This document shows positions 13,286-20,871 of a DNA stretch of 23,100 bases, in pieces. The notes beneath the pieces were generated by a model that was not told where the DNA came from, did no database searches, and saw nothing but the letters and a program-made list of their open reading frames with translations. The DNA is from a virus, in IMG/VR virus record IMGVR_UViG_3300035688_000069, positions 1-23,100 of that record; one strand, written 5' to 3'. The position numbers were made by a program, and so were the translations under genes. Every line of letters starts with the position of its first letter. Position 1 is the stretch's first letter.

Positions 13286-14886
13286 ATCCTCGCAAGTTTA
13301 TATCTACTCAGATGGTCGGTCTTGCTCCGGAGAGCATACAAGTAATCCGCTAATAATGGAATTTCTCTTCCAAGCTCCATTGTGATTTCGAGGGTCTGAG
13401 TTTTAGCATCAGCATAATATTCAACGCTTAAAATGCGAAAGTCGGCGTCAACATTTTCATTCGGCAATGTAACATGAATCTTGTCGCCAGCTAAAAGAGG
13501 AGTAGTGCCATAATCTATAACTGTACTGCGTACCGTCAAATATTCAGCGGCGACTTTTAAATGGTCAAGAATAGCGTTAGCCCTTAACAAGCATTCGTTA
13601 TCACTGCAAAGTTCCTCATCAACATCGACGAGTTCACGCAAGCCATAAAGAGATTGGCTTCCAGAATCTTCAGCTGTCCCAGCAAAAGGTCCATTCAAAA
13701 ATCCGAAGTCGCCATCATATAAAATGTATGTTGAAACGTCAAGAGCACTTATTATCAACTGAAGTCCGCTTATTTGGCTCCATTGAGGATTACCCGCTCC
13801 TATTGTCCAAACTCCATTGGGATTATTGTTAGCATCATACATATTGCTGGGTCCTAAAGGTAATGAGATAAGACCCCATTGTAGAATGCACTTGCTTTCA
13901 AGAAGTGATGATATGTTCGCTTGAAAATAATTTGCACCATCAGGTGCGAACAATATAACATAGCCGTAACCTCCTCCCAAATTCCCTGGCATCCAAGCCC
14001 ACACAACAAAAGTTTGGTACTTGCTTATGGCGTCGAATGTTCGATAAATGTTACCTACTACATTAGCAGGAGCGTTAAGTCGAAGAGAATAACTTCCTTC
14101 TCTTTCTCTGGTATCCAACTCAATGCTTCCTGAAATCGTTGTCCAACCCGATAGTGATTCACTCCAAGAGTCCAAATTTTCTGGGAAATTTTTTCCCTGA
14201 TAACCGTAAACTTTGATTTTATTTCTAACCGCAGTAATATCCTTTCGGTATTCACTTTCCTCAATTTTCTCGCTTAGGCTTACTGGCGAGGTTTTGCTAT
14301 TCTTTGGGAAGAACTCAAATTTAGCGTCTGGAGCAACACGAAAATCAAAGGCTATTACGCCAGCCTTATCTGCTGATTCAGCAATGTATTTTAGAATGTC
14401 CCAAACAGGTGTGTTATCATATTCCAACTTCGCATAAGTGGTATCCGTGTCCTCGACAAGCTCTGTTGAATCCCTAACATGACTTAAACCCACGTAATAA
14501 TCAAGCAAATTCTTAACGATTGCCTCGCCTTTCTGACTCATGTATGCTTTTGTCACCACTTTTCGGAATAGCCTTTCCCCCCAACACCTACCAGACACAC
14601 GCAAGTAATTTTCAGATGGTGTAGATTCACATCGAACTTGTTCAGCATGACAAGTTATAATCTGCGGAACGTTCGTGCCTCTCCCAATGCTTATACTTCC
14701 ATCTATGCCCACAGTTATTGGATAAGTTCCGCCTGGACTATACTTTTTGTTCCAATTTTGCAAAAGCGCCTCAAAACTACTGACTTCTGTCGTGCAGCCT
14801 AAATGAACACGTAACTCTATAATATCACCTTGGGGAGGAGTAACAGAACCGAAAATAACGGCACACTTAGGAATTTCAACACTCAT
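13282..14886 (-). CDS. Baseplate hub/tail protein with inserted carbohydrate-binding-like domain
   Basis: 534 aa. The N-terminal 230 residues and C-terminal 130 residues have the shape of a tail hub of the phage late-control-D/gp27 type: beta domains with FEALLQNW, GERLFRKVV, and VWDILKYIAESA, ending with DKIHVTLPN and RILSVEYYADAKTQTLEIT. Between about 238 and 402 sits an extra domain beginning LDSWSESLSGWTTI and rich in strands and aromatic residues (TFVVWAWMPG, GYGYVILFAPDG), like a CBM-type jelly-roll. Its position directly after the tape measure is where the hub gene lies in siphoviruses. The ATG is coupled (ATGA) to the tape measure stop. The hub call is likely and the CBM-like insert probable; its ligand is unknown. 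Confidence 0.68.
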   Translation of the reverse strand: MSVEIPKCAVIFGSVTPPQGDIIELRVHLGCTTEVSSFEALLQNWNKKYSPGGTYPITVGIDGSISIGRGTNVPQIITCHAEQVRCESTPSENYLRVSGRCWGERLFRKVVTKAYMSQKGEAIVKNLLDYYVGLSHVRDSTELVEDTDTTYAKLEYDNTPVWDILKYIAESADKAGVIAFDFRVAPDAKFEFFPKNSKTSPVSLSEKIEESEYRKDITAVRNKIKVYGYQGKNFPENLDSWSESLSGWTTISGSIELDTREREGSYSLRLNAPANVVGNIYRTFDAISKYQTFVVWAWMPGNLGGGYGYVILFAPDGANYFQANISSLLESKCILQWGLISLPLGPSNMYDANNNPNGVWTIGAGNPQWSQISGLQLIISALDVSTYILYDGDFGFLNGPFAGTAEDSGSQSLYGLRELVDVDEELCSDNECLLRANAILDHLKVAAEYLTVRSTVIDYGTTPLLAGDKIHVTLPNENVDADFRILSVEYYADAKTQTLEITMELGREIPLLADYLYALRSKTDHLSRYKLARI

Positions 14887-15806
14887 TTCTCAACGCCTCT
14901 GCGATACATGGCTTGCTCGCCCGCTCTGCTTATGCCCCGTGTTTTTTCCGGCGTTTCACCAGCAGCTGCATTATATTCCTTAACACTTGAAGTTGCAGCG
15001 TTCATTTGACTTGCAAAATAAGTCATGGCTGCTGCTGCAGCAATAATCACACCAATTCCAACACCGGTTAAAGCCAGAAACGTTGCGTGGCTAATGTTTA
15101 AGGCGTTTTGGGCAGTAACAGCAGCCCATGTAATGGCCGTTTTGATGCTGTGGGCTATGCCTGAAGCGGTTACGGCTCCTGTTGTAGCTGTTTCAGTTGT
15201 TCCTTCAATCGCCACGGCAGCCGTGTGTCCAGTCGTCATCAACGTGAGAAAGCTGTACATTCGAGCGCAGGTTGAGACCACCATTATAACAGTCATTATG
15301 GTACGCAGATACTTGCTTGTCTCCTTATCCACAAGTCCGAAATCCGCTGCAAGCATTGTCAACTCTGTACCCATCATAGCAGTGGTCCTAATGCCACCGG
15401 CAACCGTGCGCAAGCTTACTTCACAGGATTCCGCATGCGTTTGCATCTCAATAAAGCTGGAGCCTGCACCCTTAACATTCTCGCCCATTTCAACCGCTGA
15501 AGTTCCCACCTCGCCGAAAGTAACCTGGGCGCCTTCAAAACTTGAAACATCGATTGGCGGAATGCTTGGAACTTCAACCGGCGCAAAGGTAATCATTATC
15601 GGTTGACCTTCAACTTCACCCTTTACTCGAGCGACATCTTCGGCGACTCGGCTGATTTCGGGACTTGCAAAGTTTTCCGCATGAATGGCCATTCTTTGAC
15701 TTGAAACTTCAGCGGCCATTGCTCCAGCGTCAGAAGCAACCTTGGAAAATTCTGCACTTGCCAAGTTCTGAGCAATAATGCTTATGCCCAATTCACTGAA
15801 ACTCAA
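14883..15806 (-). CDS. Short tail tape measure protein
   Basis: About 307 aa. An N-terminal helical and heptad-like part (SIIAQNLASAEFSKVASDAG) is followed by a mixed region, then two or three hydrophobic stretches between about 160 and 280 (TIMTVIMVVSTCA, LTGVGIGVIIAAAAAM). The end is charged (TRGISRAGEQAMYRRG). This is the composition of tape measure proteins, and the gene sits between gp10-like and hub genes. Start is TTG 15806: it forms a TTGA overlap with the previous stop and has GGAGG ten bases upstream, so the earlier in-frame codons (to 15893) are not used. At about 1.5 angstroms per residue the tail would be under roughly 50 nm, short for a siphovirus. Confidence 0.65.
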   Translation of the reverse strand: MSFSELGISIIAQNLASAEFSKVASDAGAMAAEVSSQRMAIHAENFASPEISRVAEDVARVKGEVEGQPIMITFAPVEVPSIPPIDVSSFEGAQVTFGEVGTSAVEMGENVKGAGSSFIEMQTHAESCEVSLRTVAGGIRTTAMMGTELTMLAADFGLVDKETSKYLRTIMTVIMVVSTCARMYSFLTLMTTGHTAAVAIEGTTETATTGAVTASGIAHSIKTAITWAAVTAQNALNISHATFLALTGVGIGVIIAAAAAMTYFASQMNAATSSVKEYNAAAGETPEKTRGISRAGEQAMYRRGVEK

Positions 15807-16204
15807 CTTAACCCAGCCTCCCTCTTGGCTTGTTCGATCGCTCCAATAATGTTGAACTCGAGCGATGGAAGATGCTCCTGAATCGCCGGCCACAAGTAAG
15901 GACGAGCCTGCATATGTCTCGTTCCAAGCTCAACAAATAGTGCATAGGTCGCCTCAGCTCCTATCTCAGCAACCCAATCCTTGATCGTCGCATAGATCGT
16001 GCTGCGAAGATGCCCTGACTTGACAGGACAGTTCCGCATTGCAGACGCCTTAACATCAGCAGCCCAACTCATGAGAAAGCGGCGTACCTGGTTCTGCATT
16101 GCAGCATCGAACCTTTGCATGGCTGCCTGAAACTCTTCGATTCCGTCAACATCACAAGTTATTTCAACGGATATGCCTTTTCGCCTCACGCTTAGCCTTT
16201 TCAA
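15803..16204 (-). CDS. HK97-gp10-like tail/neck completion protein
   Basis: 133 aa with the HK97-gp10 family signature: CPVKSGHLRSTI, then an alpha/beta core with AEATYALFVELGTRHM and QARPYLWPAIQEHL. These proteins act at the head-tail joint or in tail completion. The N-terminus is basic; TTG 16204 is the longest start, and GTG 16189 (after AAAAGG) may be used instead. The frameshifted chaperone product reads through this start region in another frame to 16164. Location after the chaperone gene, in place of a position before the tail tube, is unusual for this family. Confidence 0.78.
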   Translation of the reverse strand: MKRLSVRRKGISVEITCDVDGIEEFQAAMQRFDAAMQNQVRRFLMSWAADVKASAMRNCPVKSGHLRSTIYATIKDWVAEIGAEATYALFVELGTRHMQARPYLWPAIQEHLPSLEFNIIGAIEQAKREAGLS

Positions 16205-16705
16205 CTTCCTCTTGTGTTTTGAAATCCATTTCCTTCAGAATCACTAGGAATTGCTCGACGGTTTTGGCTGGCTGACGTCTAAGGGCTGTGATGGTCCACC
16301 CGAACTCTTTACAAAGCCGAAACTCAGTAAGATCCGGGTGCGGGTTTCCTCGTCTAATTGCTCTAACAAAAAACGGACATCCGCATGCTGAAGACTGTTC
16401 AATTTATTAGTGGTTTTTGAGAGCAGCTCGCCGAGTTCTATAGGTACACCATCTTCCTCTCCCTCTCCCAGCAACTTTTGAAGGCTTATGGGCTTAGATT
16501 CTGGCTGCTGTTTCAGGCTCACCCATACTATTTCGGCCTGAATGCTCACATGGTCGGTGCTTTCTAGCTGCCCCGAGACTTTGCTATATTTCGTGTATTT
16601 TTGGATTATGCGGCCACGCTTAGCCCAAGTGATCTCACTGAAAACATAGTGCCCCGCGTACTCTTTCCCGAATCGCTCGTCAAGATCTAACGTTTCACTT
16701 TTCAA
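16164..16705 (-). CDS. Frameshifted long form (GT-like) of the tail assembly chaperone
   Basis: Reading the chaperone gene from 16705 and slipping back one base at 16367-16373 gives about 180 aa. The added 67 residues run VRAIRRGNPHPDL, TEFRLCKEFGWT, ALRRQPAKTVEQFLVILKEM and end at TGA 16164-16166. RLCKEFGWT with a following helix is the kind of sequence found in gpT-like chaperone extensions. No conventional start codon lies in this frame between its upstream stop and the conserved block, so frameshifting is the simplest way to express it. Lambda G/GT is the model: both forms assemble tail tube around the tape measure, in a ratio set by slippage. Confidence 0.65.
16244..16705 (-). CDS. Tail assembly chaperone, short (G-like) form
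   Basis: 153 aa, ending in a low-complexity tail (PSQPLDVSQPKPSSNS). It follows the tail tube gene and precedes the gp10-like and tape measure genes, the place of lambda G. The N-terminal domain has mixed strands (HYVFSEITWAKRGRIIQKYT, VSIQAEIVWVSL) and the region 65-110 is helical. The start is ATG 16705, 20 bases after the tube stop, with GGAGAGGA upstream. A slippery T TTT TTG near codon 112 opens the longer form. Confidence 0.65.
   Translation of the reverse strand: MKSETLDLDERFGKEYAGHYVFSEITWAKRGRIIQKYTKYSKVSGQLESTDHVSIQAEIVWVSLKQQPESKPISLQKLLGEGEEDGVPIELGELLSKTTNKLNSLQHADVRFLLEQLDEETRTRILLSFGFVKSSGGPSQPLDVSQPKPSSNS
16367..16373 (-). promoter_or_regulatory. -1 programmed frameshift site T TTT TTG
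   Basis: In the chaperone reading frame the codons are CGT TTT TTG, so the heptamer T TTT TTG is exactly in phase for a -1 slip to TTT TTT. After the slip an open frame of 67 codons with gpT-like sequence follows. Distant complementary segments downstream (CACCCG and CGGGTG) might form a stimulatory stem, but their spacing is longer than usual. Confidence 0.68.
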
Positions 16706-16725
16706 TTTGCGTCCTCTCCATCACC

Positions 16726-17586
16726 TTAAACTATGGCCAGCGGTCCCTTCGCCGTGAAAGCAGCCTTTAGAGATAGCAGATCCTCCATGCGGCTCGGAAT
16801 GCTTACGTTATCCCACTTGCAAGCCGAGAGAGTAGCCTTTTTAGTGCTTCCGAGCCCAACCTCTAAAGCAAACTCTGTATCAGCGAGAACATCATCAGCC
16901 TCTTCCTTGCTTTCAAACTCGAAGGTCACTTCTCCGCTGAGACTTCGATGTCTAAAGGGTATGTACTTAGCCAGGTGTCCGTCAGTGGCGCGAATCACGG
17001 GAACTCGTTTGATATTGTTTTCCACAACAAATTTCCAAGCGCTCACACGATCCAAGGTCACAGTGCCCTTCTTCACATAACTCTCGTGGAATGCAACGGC
17101 TCCGGCATAGTCCGCATAGGTAGCCCCTGTGATCTTCGCTGTGCCAACAGTGACGTCTTGGCCTTCGAGCTCTAAATTCGCCCTGATAACGTCTTCGATA
17201 CTACATTCTACGGTTGCCTTGTTAATTCTCATGCCCTTGAAAAGTAGCGAGATAATGTCCGTAGCCGACGTAAAAATGCCCTTATAGTAAATGCATTCAA
17301 TGCTTAGACTCTTGTTTACCTCTATCCTTGCCCATTGGAGAAGGTCAATAGGTGCTTCGCCAGGTAATGGATATCCTACTTTGCAACTGACTTGTCTCAA
17401 GCCCTTTTTGATTGCCTGAAGATCGTAGTTTCCAGCTCCCCGCAGTTTAATGTTACCAGGGTCTATCCCCGGGTCAATCAAATCTGCTGGAGCCCCAAGC
17501 ATTGAGGGGGTTCCGGGCGTCGTGCCAAACACTGTTTCAGTCACGTAATAGAATCGCTGTTCTCCGCTTCCATATGTCTCAACCAT
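16726..17586 (-). CDS. Major tail tube protein
   Basis: 286 aa. The start (GEQRFYYVTETVFGTTPGTPSM) is characteristic of phage tail tube proteins, and the body has the expected alternation of strands, including VECSIEDVIRANLELEGQ and LSGEVTFEFESKEEADDVL, ending in a Lys-rich strand pair. It assembles into the hollow tail tube around the tape measure. Strong Shine-Dalgarno (AAAAGGAGG) stands seven bases before ATG 17586, and a perfect hairpin precedes it. Strong translation fits an abundant protein. Next genes are the tail chaperone and its frameshift form, as expected. Confidence 0.78.
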   Translation of the reverse strand: MVETYGSGEQRFYYVTETVFGTTPGTPSMLGAPADLIDPGIDPGNIKLRGAGNYDLQAIKKGLRQVSCKVGYPLPGEAPIDLLQWARIEVNKSLSIECIYYKGIFTSATDIISLLFKGMRINKATVECSIEDVIRANLELEGQDVTVGTAKITGATYADYAGAVAFHESYVKKGTVTLDRVSAWKFVVENNIKRVPVIRATDGHLAKYIPFRHRSLSGEVTFEFESKEEADDVLADTEFALEVGLGSTKKATLSACKWDNVSIPSRMEDLLSLKAAFTAKGPLAIV

Positions 17587-17603
17587 TTTCTTTTCCTCCT
17601 TTT

Positions 17604-17623
17604 GTCATGTTATTTTTCATGAC
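17604..17623 (-). promoter_or_regulatory. Hairpin before the tail tube gene
   Basis: GTCATG and CATGAC form a perfect 6-bp inverted repeat around an 8-base A/T-rich loop, immediately upstream of AAAAGGAGG of the tail tube gene. In an otherwise tightly overlapping operon this 44-base gap is exceptional; it could be an RNA processing or stability element that raises tube expression. Confidence 0.4.
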
Positions 17624-17630
17624 CATAAAC

Positions 17631-18620
17631 TTAGAATACTCCTGACAATGACTCGAAAAGCCACCCCTTGAGCAGAAACTGAGCCCGAAAGAGGTACGGC
17701 TTCACATCCGTGACATCAATATTCCTATAGCTTATGACATCACAGAATGAAATCCCATAAACCTGAATCGTACATTGGATAAAATCGCAGTAGAGGACCG
17801 CAGGTGTAGAGCCATTGCTTGGATTCGTGGTTTTGGCGAGAAGCCAAACATAGCCGCTCGAGTCGACGTAGTCTGGCCAGCTACTCGAGATCGTGATGGT
17901 TATGGTCTCGTCCCCGCTGCCGGATCCAGTCTGGGCCTGCTGCCATGCCGAAGCGAAGTGATTCCAAATCTTGATCGTCGCTCCATTTCCCCCGAGGGAA
18001 GTGCCATAGCCCTCAAAACTTAGCACAATTTTCTTGACACACTGCTCTCGAGGACCTATCTTGAATCTAAAAAGCATCAGGGCATACTCGTTATTTACGC
18101 TGTGGCTCTTGGAGAATCGAACATCATCACTAGACCAGATGCTCTGATACTGAAGGTTTGTCAATTCAGTCCAAGACACACTCGAGGGAACGAGTTCTGT
18201 TGCTGCACCAGCACTAAAAGCCTTGTGAGGATCTCCACTCGGATATCCTAGCCCATAAAAATTGTAAACCGTCTGATAAGGCAGATTGCGGTTTTCTCGG
18301 ATTATGGCGTTGATCTGCGCAGTAACCTTATCCCTCATCACTTTGCCCGCATCAGCTCCAGGAACCGCCTTATCAACCGTGTAAATATTGCATCGGAAAA
18401 CCATGTACCGGCGTCTCAGACGTCCAGCAAGCTCAAGCTTCTGATCCTGGCTGCTGTCGAGCCCCATCGTGATTTGAGCGTCATACTCTTTGAGGAGTTC
18501 TCGGTCATAAGCTTCTTTTGTGGCCAGAAGGCTGGCAAGCGAACCATTATCCTTGGTTACCCGAATCCTCGTAGTAATCAACCGCAGAAGAGTTAAGACT
18601 GAGTCTTCCAATTCCGACAT
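17631..18620 (-). CDS. Tail terminator/completion protein with beta-sandwich insert (putative)
   Basis: 329 aa. Residues 1-115 (to YNFYGLGYP) and the last 35 (YRNIDVTDVKPYLFRAQFLL) look like one small alpha/beta domain cut in two, of the size of tail terminators, with RRRYMVFRCNIYTVD as a core strand. Between them, about 118-290, lies a beta-sandwich with YALMLFRFKIG, ATIKIWNH, ETITITISSSWPDYVDSSGYVWLLA and DFIQCTI. This insert resembles repeated surface domains in archaeal proteins (a W-N/S start, DYIDSSGYVYLL). It is coupled (TAATG) to the closure gene and precedes the tail tube, which fits a terminator. The insert is clear; the terminator call comes from position. Confidence 0.55.
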   Translation of the reverse strand: MSELEDSVLTLLRLITTRIRVTKDNGSLASLLATKEAYDRELLKEYDAQITMGLDSSQDQKLELAGRLRRRYMVFRCNIYTVDKAVPGADAGKVMRDKVTAQINAIIRENRNLPYQTVYNFYGLGYPSGDPHKAFSAGAATELVPSSVSWTELTNLQYQSIWSSDDVRFSKSHSVNNEYALMLFRFKIGPREQCVKKIVLSFEGYGTSLGGNGATIKIWNHFASAWQQAQTGSGSGDETITITISSSWPDYVDSSGYVWLLAKTTNPSNGSTPAVLYCDFIQCTIQVYGISFCDVISYRNIDVTDVKPYLFRAQFLLKGWLFESLSGVF

Positions 18621-20242
18621 TATGTGGCAAGCAACCTCCGAGCGATTGATTTGAAATAAATCGGCTGGTTCTCGTAAGTGAAAGGCTGAACGCTCTGAAT
18701 CTCGTACTCCTCGCCCTTGCGACGTATCTTGTCATGATGACGCACCGGCACGAAGGTGTAGAATGCAAGATAGTCGTTCAGCAAATAGCCAGCCTCGAGA
18801 AGGACCTCTTCAACTCTGACCGGCGAAACGACAGCCAAAACGTCCAACGGCTCACCATAACTCACAGTCTCGACAGCTTGGCGGACCGGATAAAGCAATA
18901 TCGCCTCGCCTTTGCTGTTCAAAATCTGCGCGAACCGGGTCAATGGTTCCTCGTAATTAAGGAACATCCGAGCCAACCATGTTACATTTGCCATGGCCTT
19001 CTGAGGCGCGATCGGACTATAATCCGTAAACAGCGGGCCCCAATACATGAACTCATCCTGATACTTCTCAACTATTTGATAAGCAAGTTTGAAGCTTGGA
19101 GGATCTCGCTCTTTCCTGATCTTCCACAAGATTCCCGTAGTGATCGCATCATAGTACGCACATGCTGGGAACCTCGTAACCACATCAAGATAGCCTGGCC
19201 AACAGATCTCTGGCCAATAAGCAGGATATTGCCCCGAAGCCCTGATCGCCTGAACAAAATTGTAGACGCGCTGACAAGTGAAACTCCAACCCTCATACGC
19301 ATATAGCCCCAGCAGAGCGAAGCTCACAGGATCATCGTAAACTTCGGTATCATTGATTCCCACCCGGTACCAGACGCCAGAACCCGAAGGCGGAGGCTGA
19401 TAATACAAGTAGAGCTGCTCAAATCCATCTCTGAGGAAGCCTGCAGCATCTGCCATCATGCCATTGTATCGAGAGGCATTAGCCACATCGTACGTGTCAG
19501 CCAAGAGCTTCAAGCCGATCAAGCAGTAAAGATTCTCAATGCTCATGATAGTGTCCCAAGTATCGCTTATGCTGACGTAGTTTGCGAAGCCCCCATAGTA
19601 TTTGTCATGAATCCCCAAGTTTGCGGGCTCATATTGCATCGTATAGAGAAAAGTGTAACCCGCAAGTTTGGCCGCATCAAGATAGCCCGAAGTGCCGATC
19701 AGAGCATACGCCTTAAGCAACGCTGGAATAACGCGACCCGCATCGATGCTGTAATATTGGGTTGAAGATTCGCTGGATTTGAACCCGCCATATGCCTTCT
19801 TCGCTGGATCTGTGCATTGCTGGGTAAGAAGCCAATCGGCTAACTCGATTATTTTTGAGCGAATCTCAGTTTGCTTAGAAACGAATTGAGTAGCGGCATA
19901 TGCCTCACATAGAAATTCGACCGCAAAAGCTGCCGCAAAAACACCCTTGCCAAAACCCTTATCGCCATGATCTACGGTTCCGCCCTTCGCCACATAATAA
20001 GTATACGCCAGATTGTTTTTCATAGTCACAACATTGCCAGCAACAGAATCAACCTCATTCCATTCATTATGAGCAGAATCCTTGATCTCAACTTGCATGG
20101 CAGCACTAAACTTTGTTCCATCTGTAACTGTCACATTCTTTTGGCCAGCTGGCGGATCAGCAGCCATCGCAGTCGTGATGGCGTAGAACCAAGGCGCATA
20201 ATGCATGATATAGTCATAGTAGGCAGACGGGACGCTACCCAT
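18620..20242 (-). CDS. Head-closure-like protein fused to an alpha-toroid glycosidase-like domain
   Basis: 540 aa. Residues about 95-440 form paired helices with aromatic-rich loops (ELADWLLTQQC, AYGGFKSSES, TIMSIENLYCLIGLKLLAD, SFALLGLYAYEG), the pattern of (alpha/alpha) toroid glycosidases or lyases. A small beta domain (about 33-92, VTVTDGTKF to GGTVDHG) is inserted near the start. The last 98 residues (from SKGEAILLYPV, with VPVRHHDKIRRKGEEYEIQSVQPF) look like a phage stopper/head-closure beta-barrel. The gene directly follows the gp6-like connector, where a stopper is expected, and is coupled on both sides by TAATG. The fusion implies that each neck carries carbohydrate-directed domains. 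Catalytic residues cannot be assigned. Confidence 0.6.
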   Translation of the reverse strand: MGSVPSAYYDYIMHYAPWFYAITTAMAADPPAGQKNVTVTDGTKFSAAMQVEIKDSAHNEWNEVDSVAGNVVTMKNNLAYTYYVAKGGTVDHGDKGFGKGVFAAAFAVEFLCEAYAATQFVSKQTEIRSKIIELADWLLTQQCTDPAKKAYGGFKSSESSTQYYSIDAGRVIPALLKAYALIGTSGYLDAAKLAGYTFLYTMQYEPANLGIHDKYYGGFANYVSISDTWDTIMSIENLYCLIGLKLLADTYDVANASRYNGMMADAAGFLRDGFEQLYLYYQPPPSGSGVWYRVGINDTEVYDDPVSFALLGLYAYEGWSFTCQRVYNFVQAIRASGQYPAYWPEICWPGYLDVVTRFPACAYYDAITTGILWKIRKERDPPSFKLAYQIVEKYQDEFMYWGPLFTDYSPIAPQKAMANVTWLARMFLNYEEPLTRFAQILNSKGEAILLYPVRQAVETVSYGEPLDVLAVVSPVRVEEVLLEAGYLLNDYLAFYTFVPVRHHDKIRRKGEEYEIQSVQPFTYENQPIYFKSIARRLLAT

Positions 20243-20619
20243 TATGCGGCCACCGCCCGAAAATCAGCTTGATTCAGCTTTGCGATTATGCGTCTTGCTT
20301 CATCTAAGAGAAATTGAAGGTTGCCGCTTGAGAGTGCGCTCGCAGTACTCGCAGACTCGCTTACCTGGAGATCTCCCACACGAAAACTCATACCAGACGC
20401 TGAGCCTCCGGTGATACGGCAGGCGCAATAGATAGCTGCCAAGTTTCTAATGGCCACAGCCTCTTGAGCCGTGCAATTGGTGGGGTCGATGGTTAATCCA
20501 GTCTCAATTTCGATGGTTTCCGTAGCATCAGTTATGAAGTGGTTTACGACGTCGTCAGGCGCCTCAGCTGCAGAAACATTAATGCGCTCGCGGACACTGT
20601 CAGGCGTGACGTTTACCAT
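20242..20619 (-). CDS. gp6-like head-tail connector/adaptor
   Basis: About 125 aa. The pattern VTPDSVRERINVSAAEAPDDVVNHFITDATETIEIETGL, which is shown here in pieces (TPDSVRERINVS, DDVVNHFITDA, TIEIETGLTI), with a following helix AIRNLAAIYCACRI, is that of helical gp6/gp15-type connectors that dock on the portal ring. I choose ATG 20619, which has TTGGAG nine bases upstream and gives the usual N-terminus; ATG 20637 lacks a ribosome site. A TATA-like element at 20667-20676 would start transcription near 20646. It begins the neck-tail operon that runs leftward for some 10 kb. Confidence 0.68.
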   Translation of the reverse strand: MVNVTPDSVRERINVSAAEAPDDVVNHFITDATETIEIETGLTIDPTNCTAQEAVAIRNLAAIYCACRITGGSASGMSFRVGDLQVSESASTASALSSGNLQFLLDEARRIIAKLNQADFRAVAA

Positions 20620-20666
20620 GAGACTGTACTCCAACATCGTAATAGTTAGAGATAAGGTGTGATTCG

Positions 20667-20676
20667 CTAAATAATA
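20667..20676 (-). promoter_or_regulatory. TATA-like promoter for the neck-tail operon
   Basis: TATTATTTAG on the minus strand, about 52 bases before ATG 20619. A start about 25 bases on (near 20646) leaves a 27-base leader with a Shine-Dalgarno sequence. It lies in the only clear gap (20620-20709) between fibre cassette B and the tail operon. Confidence 0.4.
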
Positions 20677-20709
20677 CTTTCCACAATGTGCAATCTGAAA
20701 ACTGCATTT

Positions 20710-20871
20710 CTAAATCACCTGAACCAAAATCCCAGTCGGCGTCGGTGGCGGCGGAACCTCTGAAACCATTATTCGTGTTCCATCTTCCAGCAAACCGTCT
20801 ATTTTGCGAAAGCCCCATTCATCCATGTAAGCGTTAATCATCACGTCGCCATATTCAGTAAGGTCAGTCAA
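20710..20871 (-). CDS. Shortened 53-aa counterpart of the cassette A repeat protein
   Basis: Reads from TTG 20871 to TAG 20710. It has the start LTEYGDVMI, then DEWGFRKIDGLLEDGTRI, almost identical to the first 38 residues of the 153-aa protein at 10657-11118, followed by a proline-rich end (VPPPPTPTGILVQ). The repeat region of the A copy is missing. The start lies inside the stop of the fibre gene (GATTGACTGA), the same coupling as in cassette A. Either a trimmed remnant or a functional short linker. Confidence 0.6.
   Translation of the reverse strand: MTDLTEYGDVMINAYMDEWGFRKIDGLLEDGTRIMVSEVPPPPTPTGILVQVI

Noticed and set aside
13282-14886. Reading the hub protein as a secreted host glycosidase because of its carbohydrate-binding-like insert
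   Set aside because: No signal peptide, and the flanking halves and gene position between tape measure and fibre genes fit a tail hub.
15025-15606. A 193-codon plus-strand frame opposite the tape measure gene
   Set aside because: Its alanine, valine and isoleucine content mirrors the low-complexity alanine-rich tape measure codons on the other strand; it has no independent support.
18734-19306. A 190-codon plus-strand frame opposite the closure/toroid gene
   Set aside because: It is the antisense of a coupled virion gene, with no ribosome site and unlikely composition.
20600-20818. A 72-codon minus-strand frame between fibre cassette B and the connector
   Set aside because: It overlaps, in another frame, the 53-aa gene whose sequence is conserved with cassette A.
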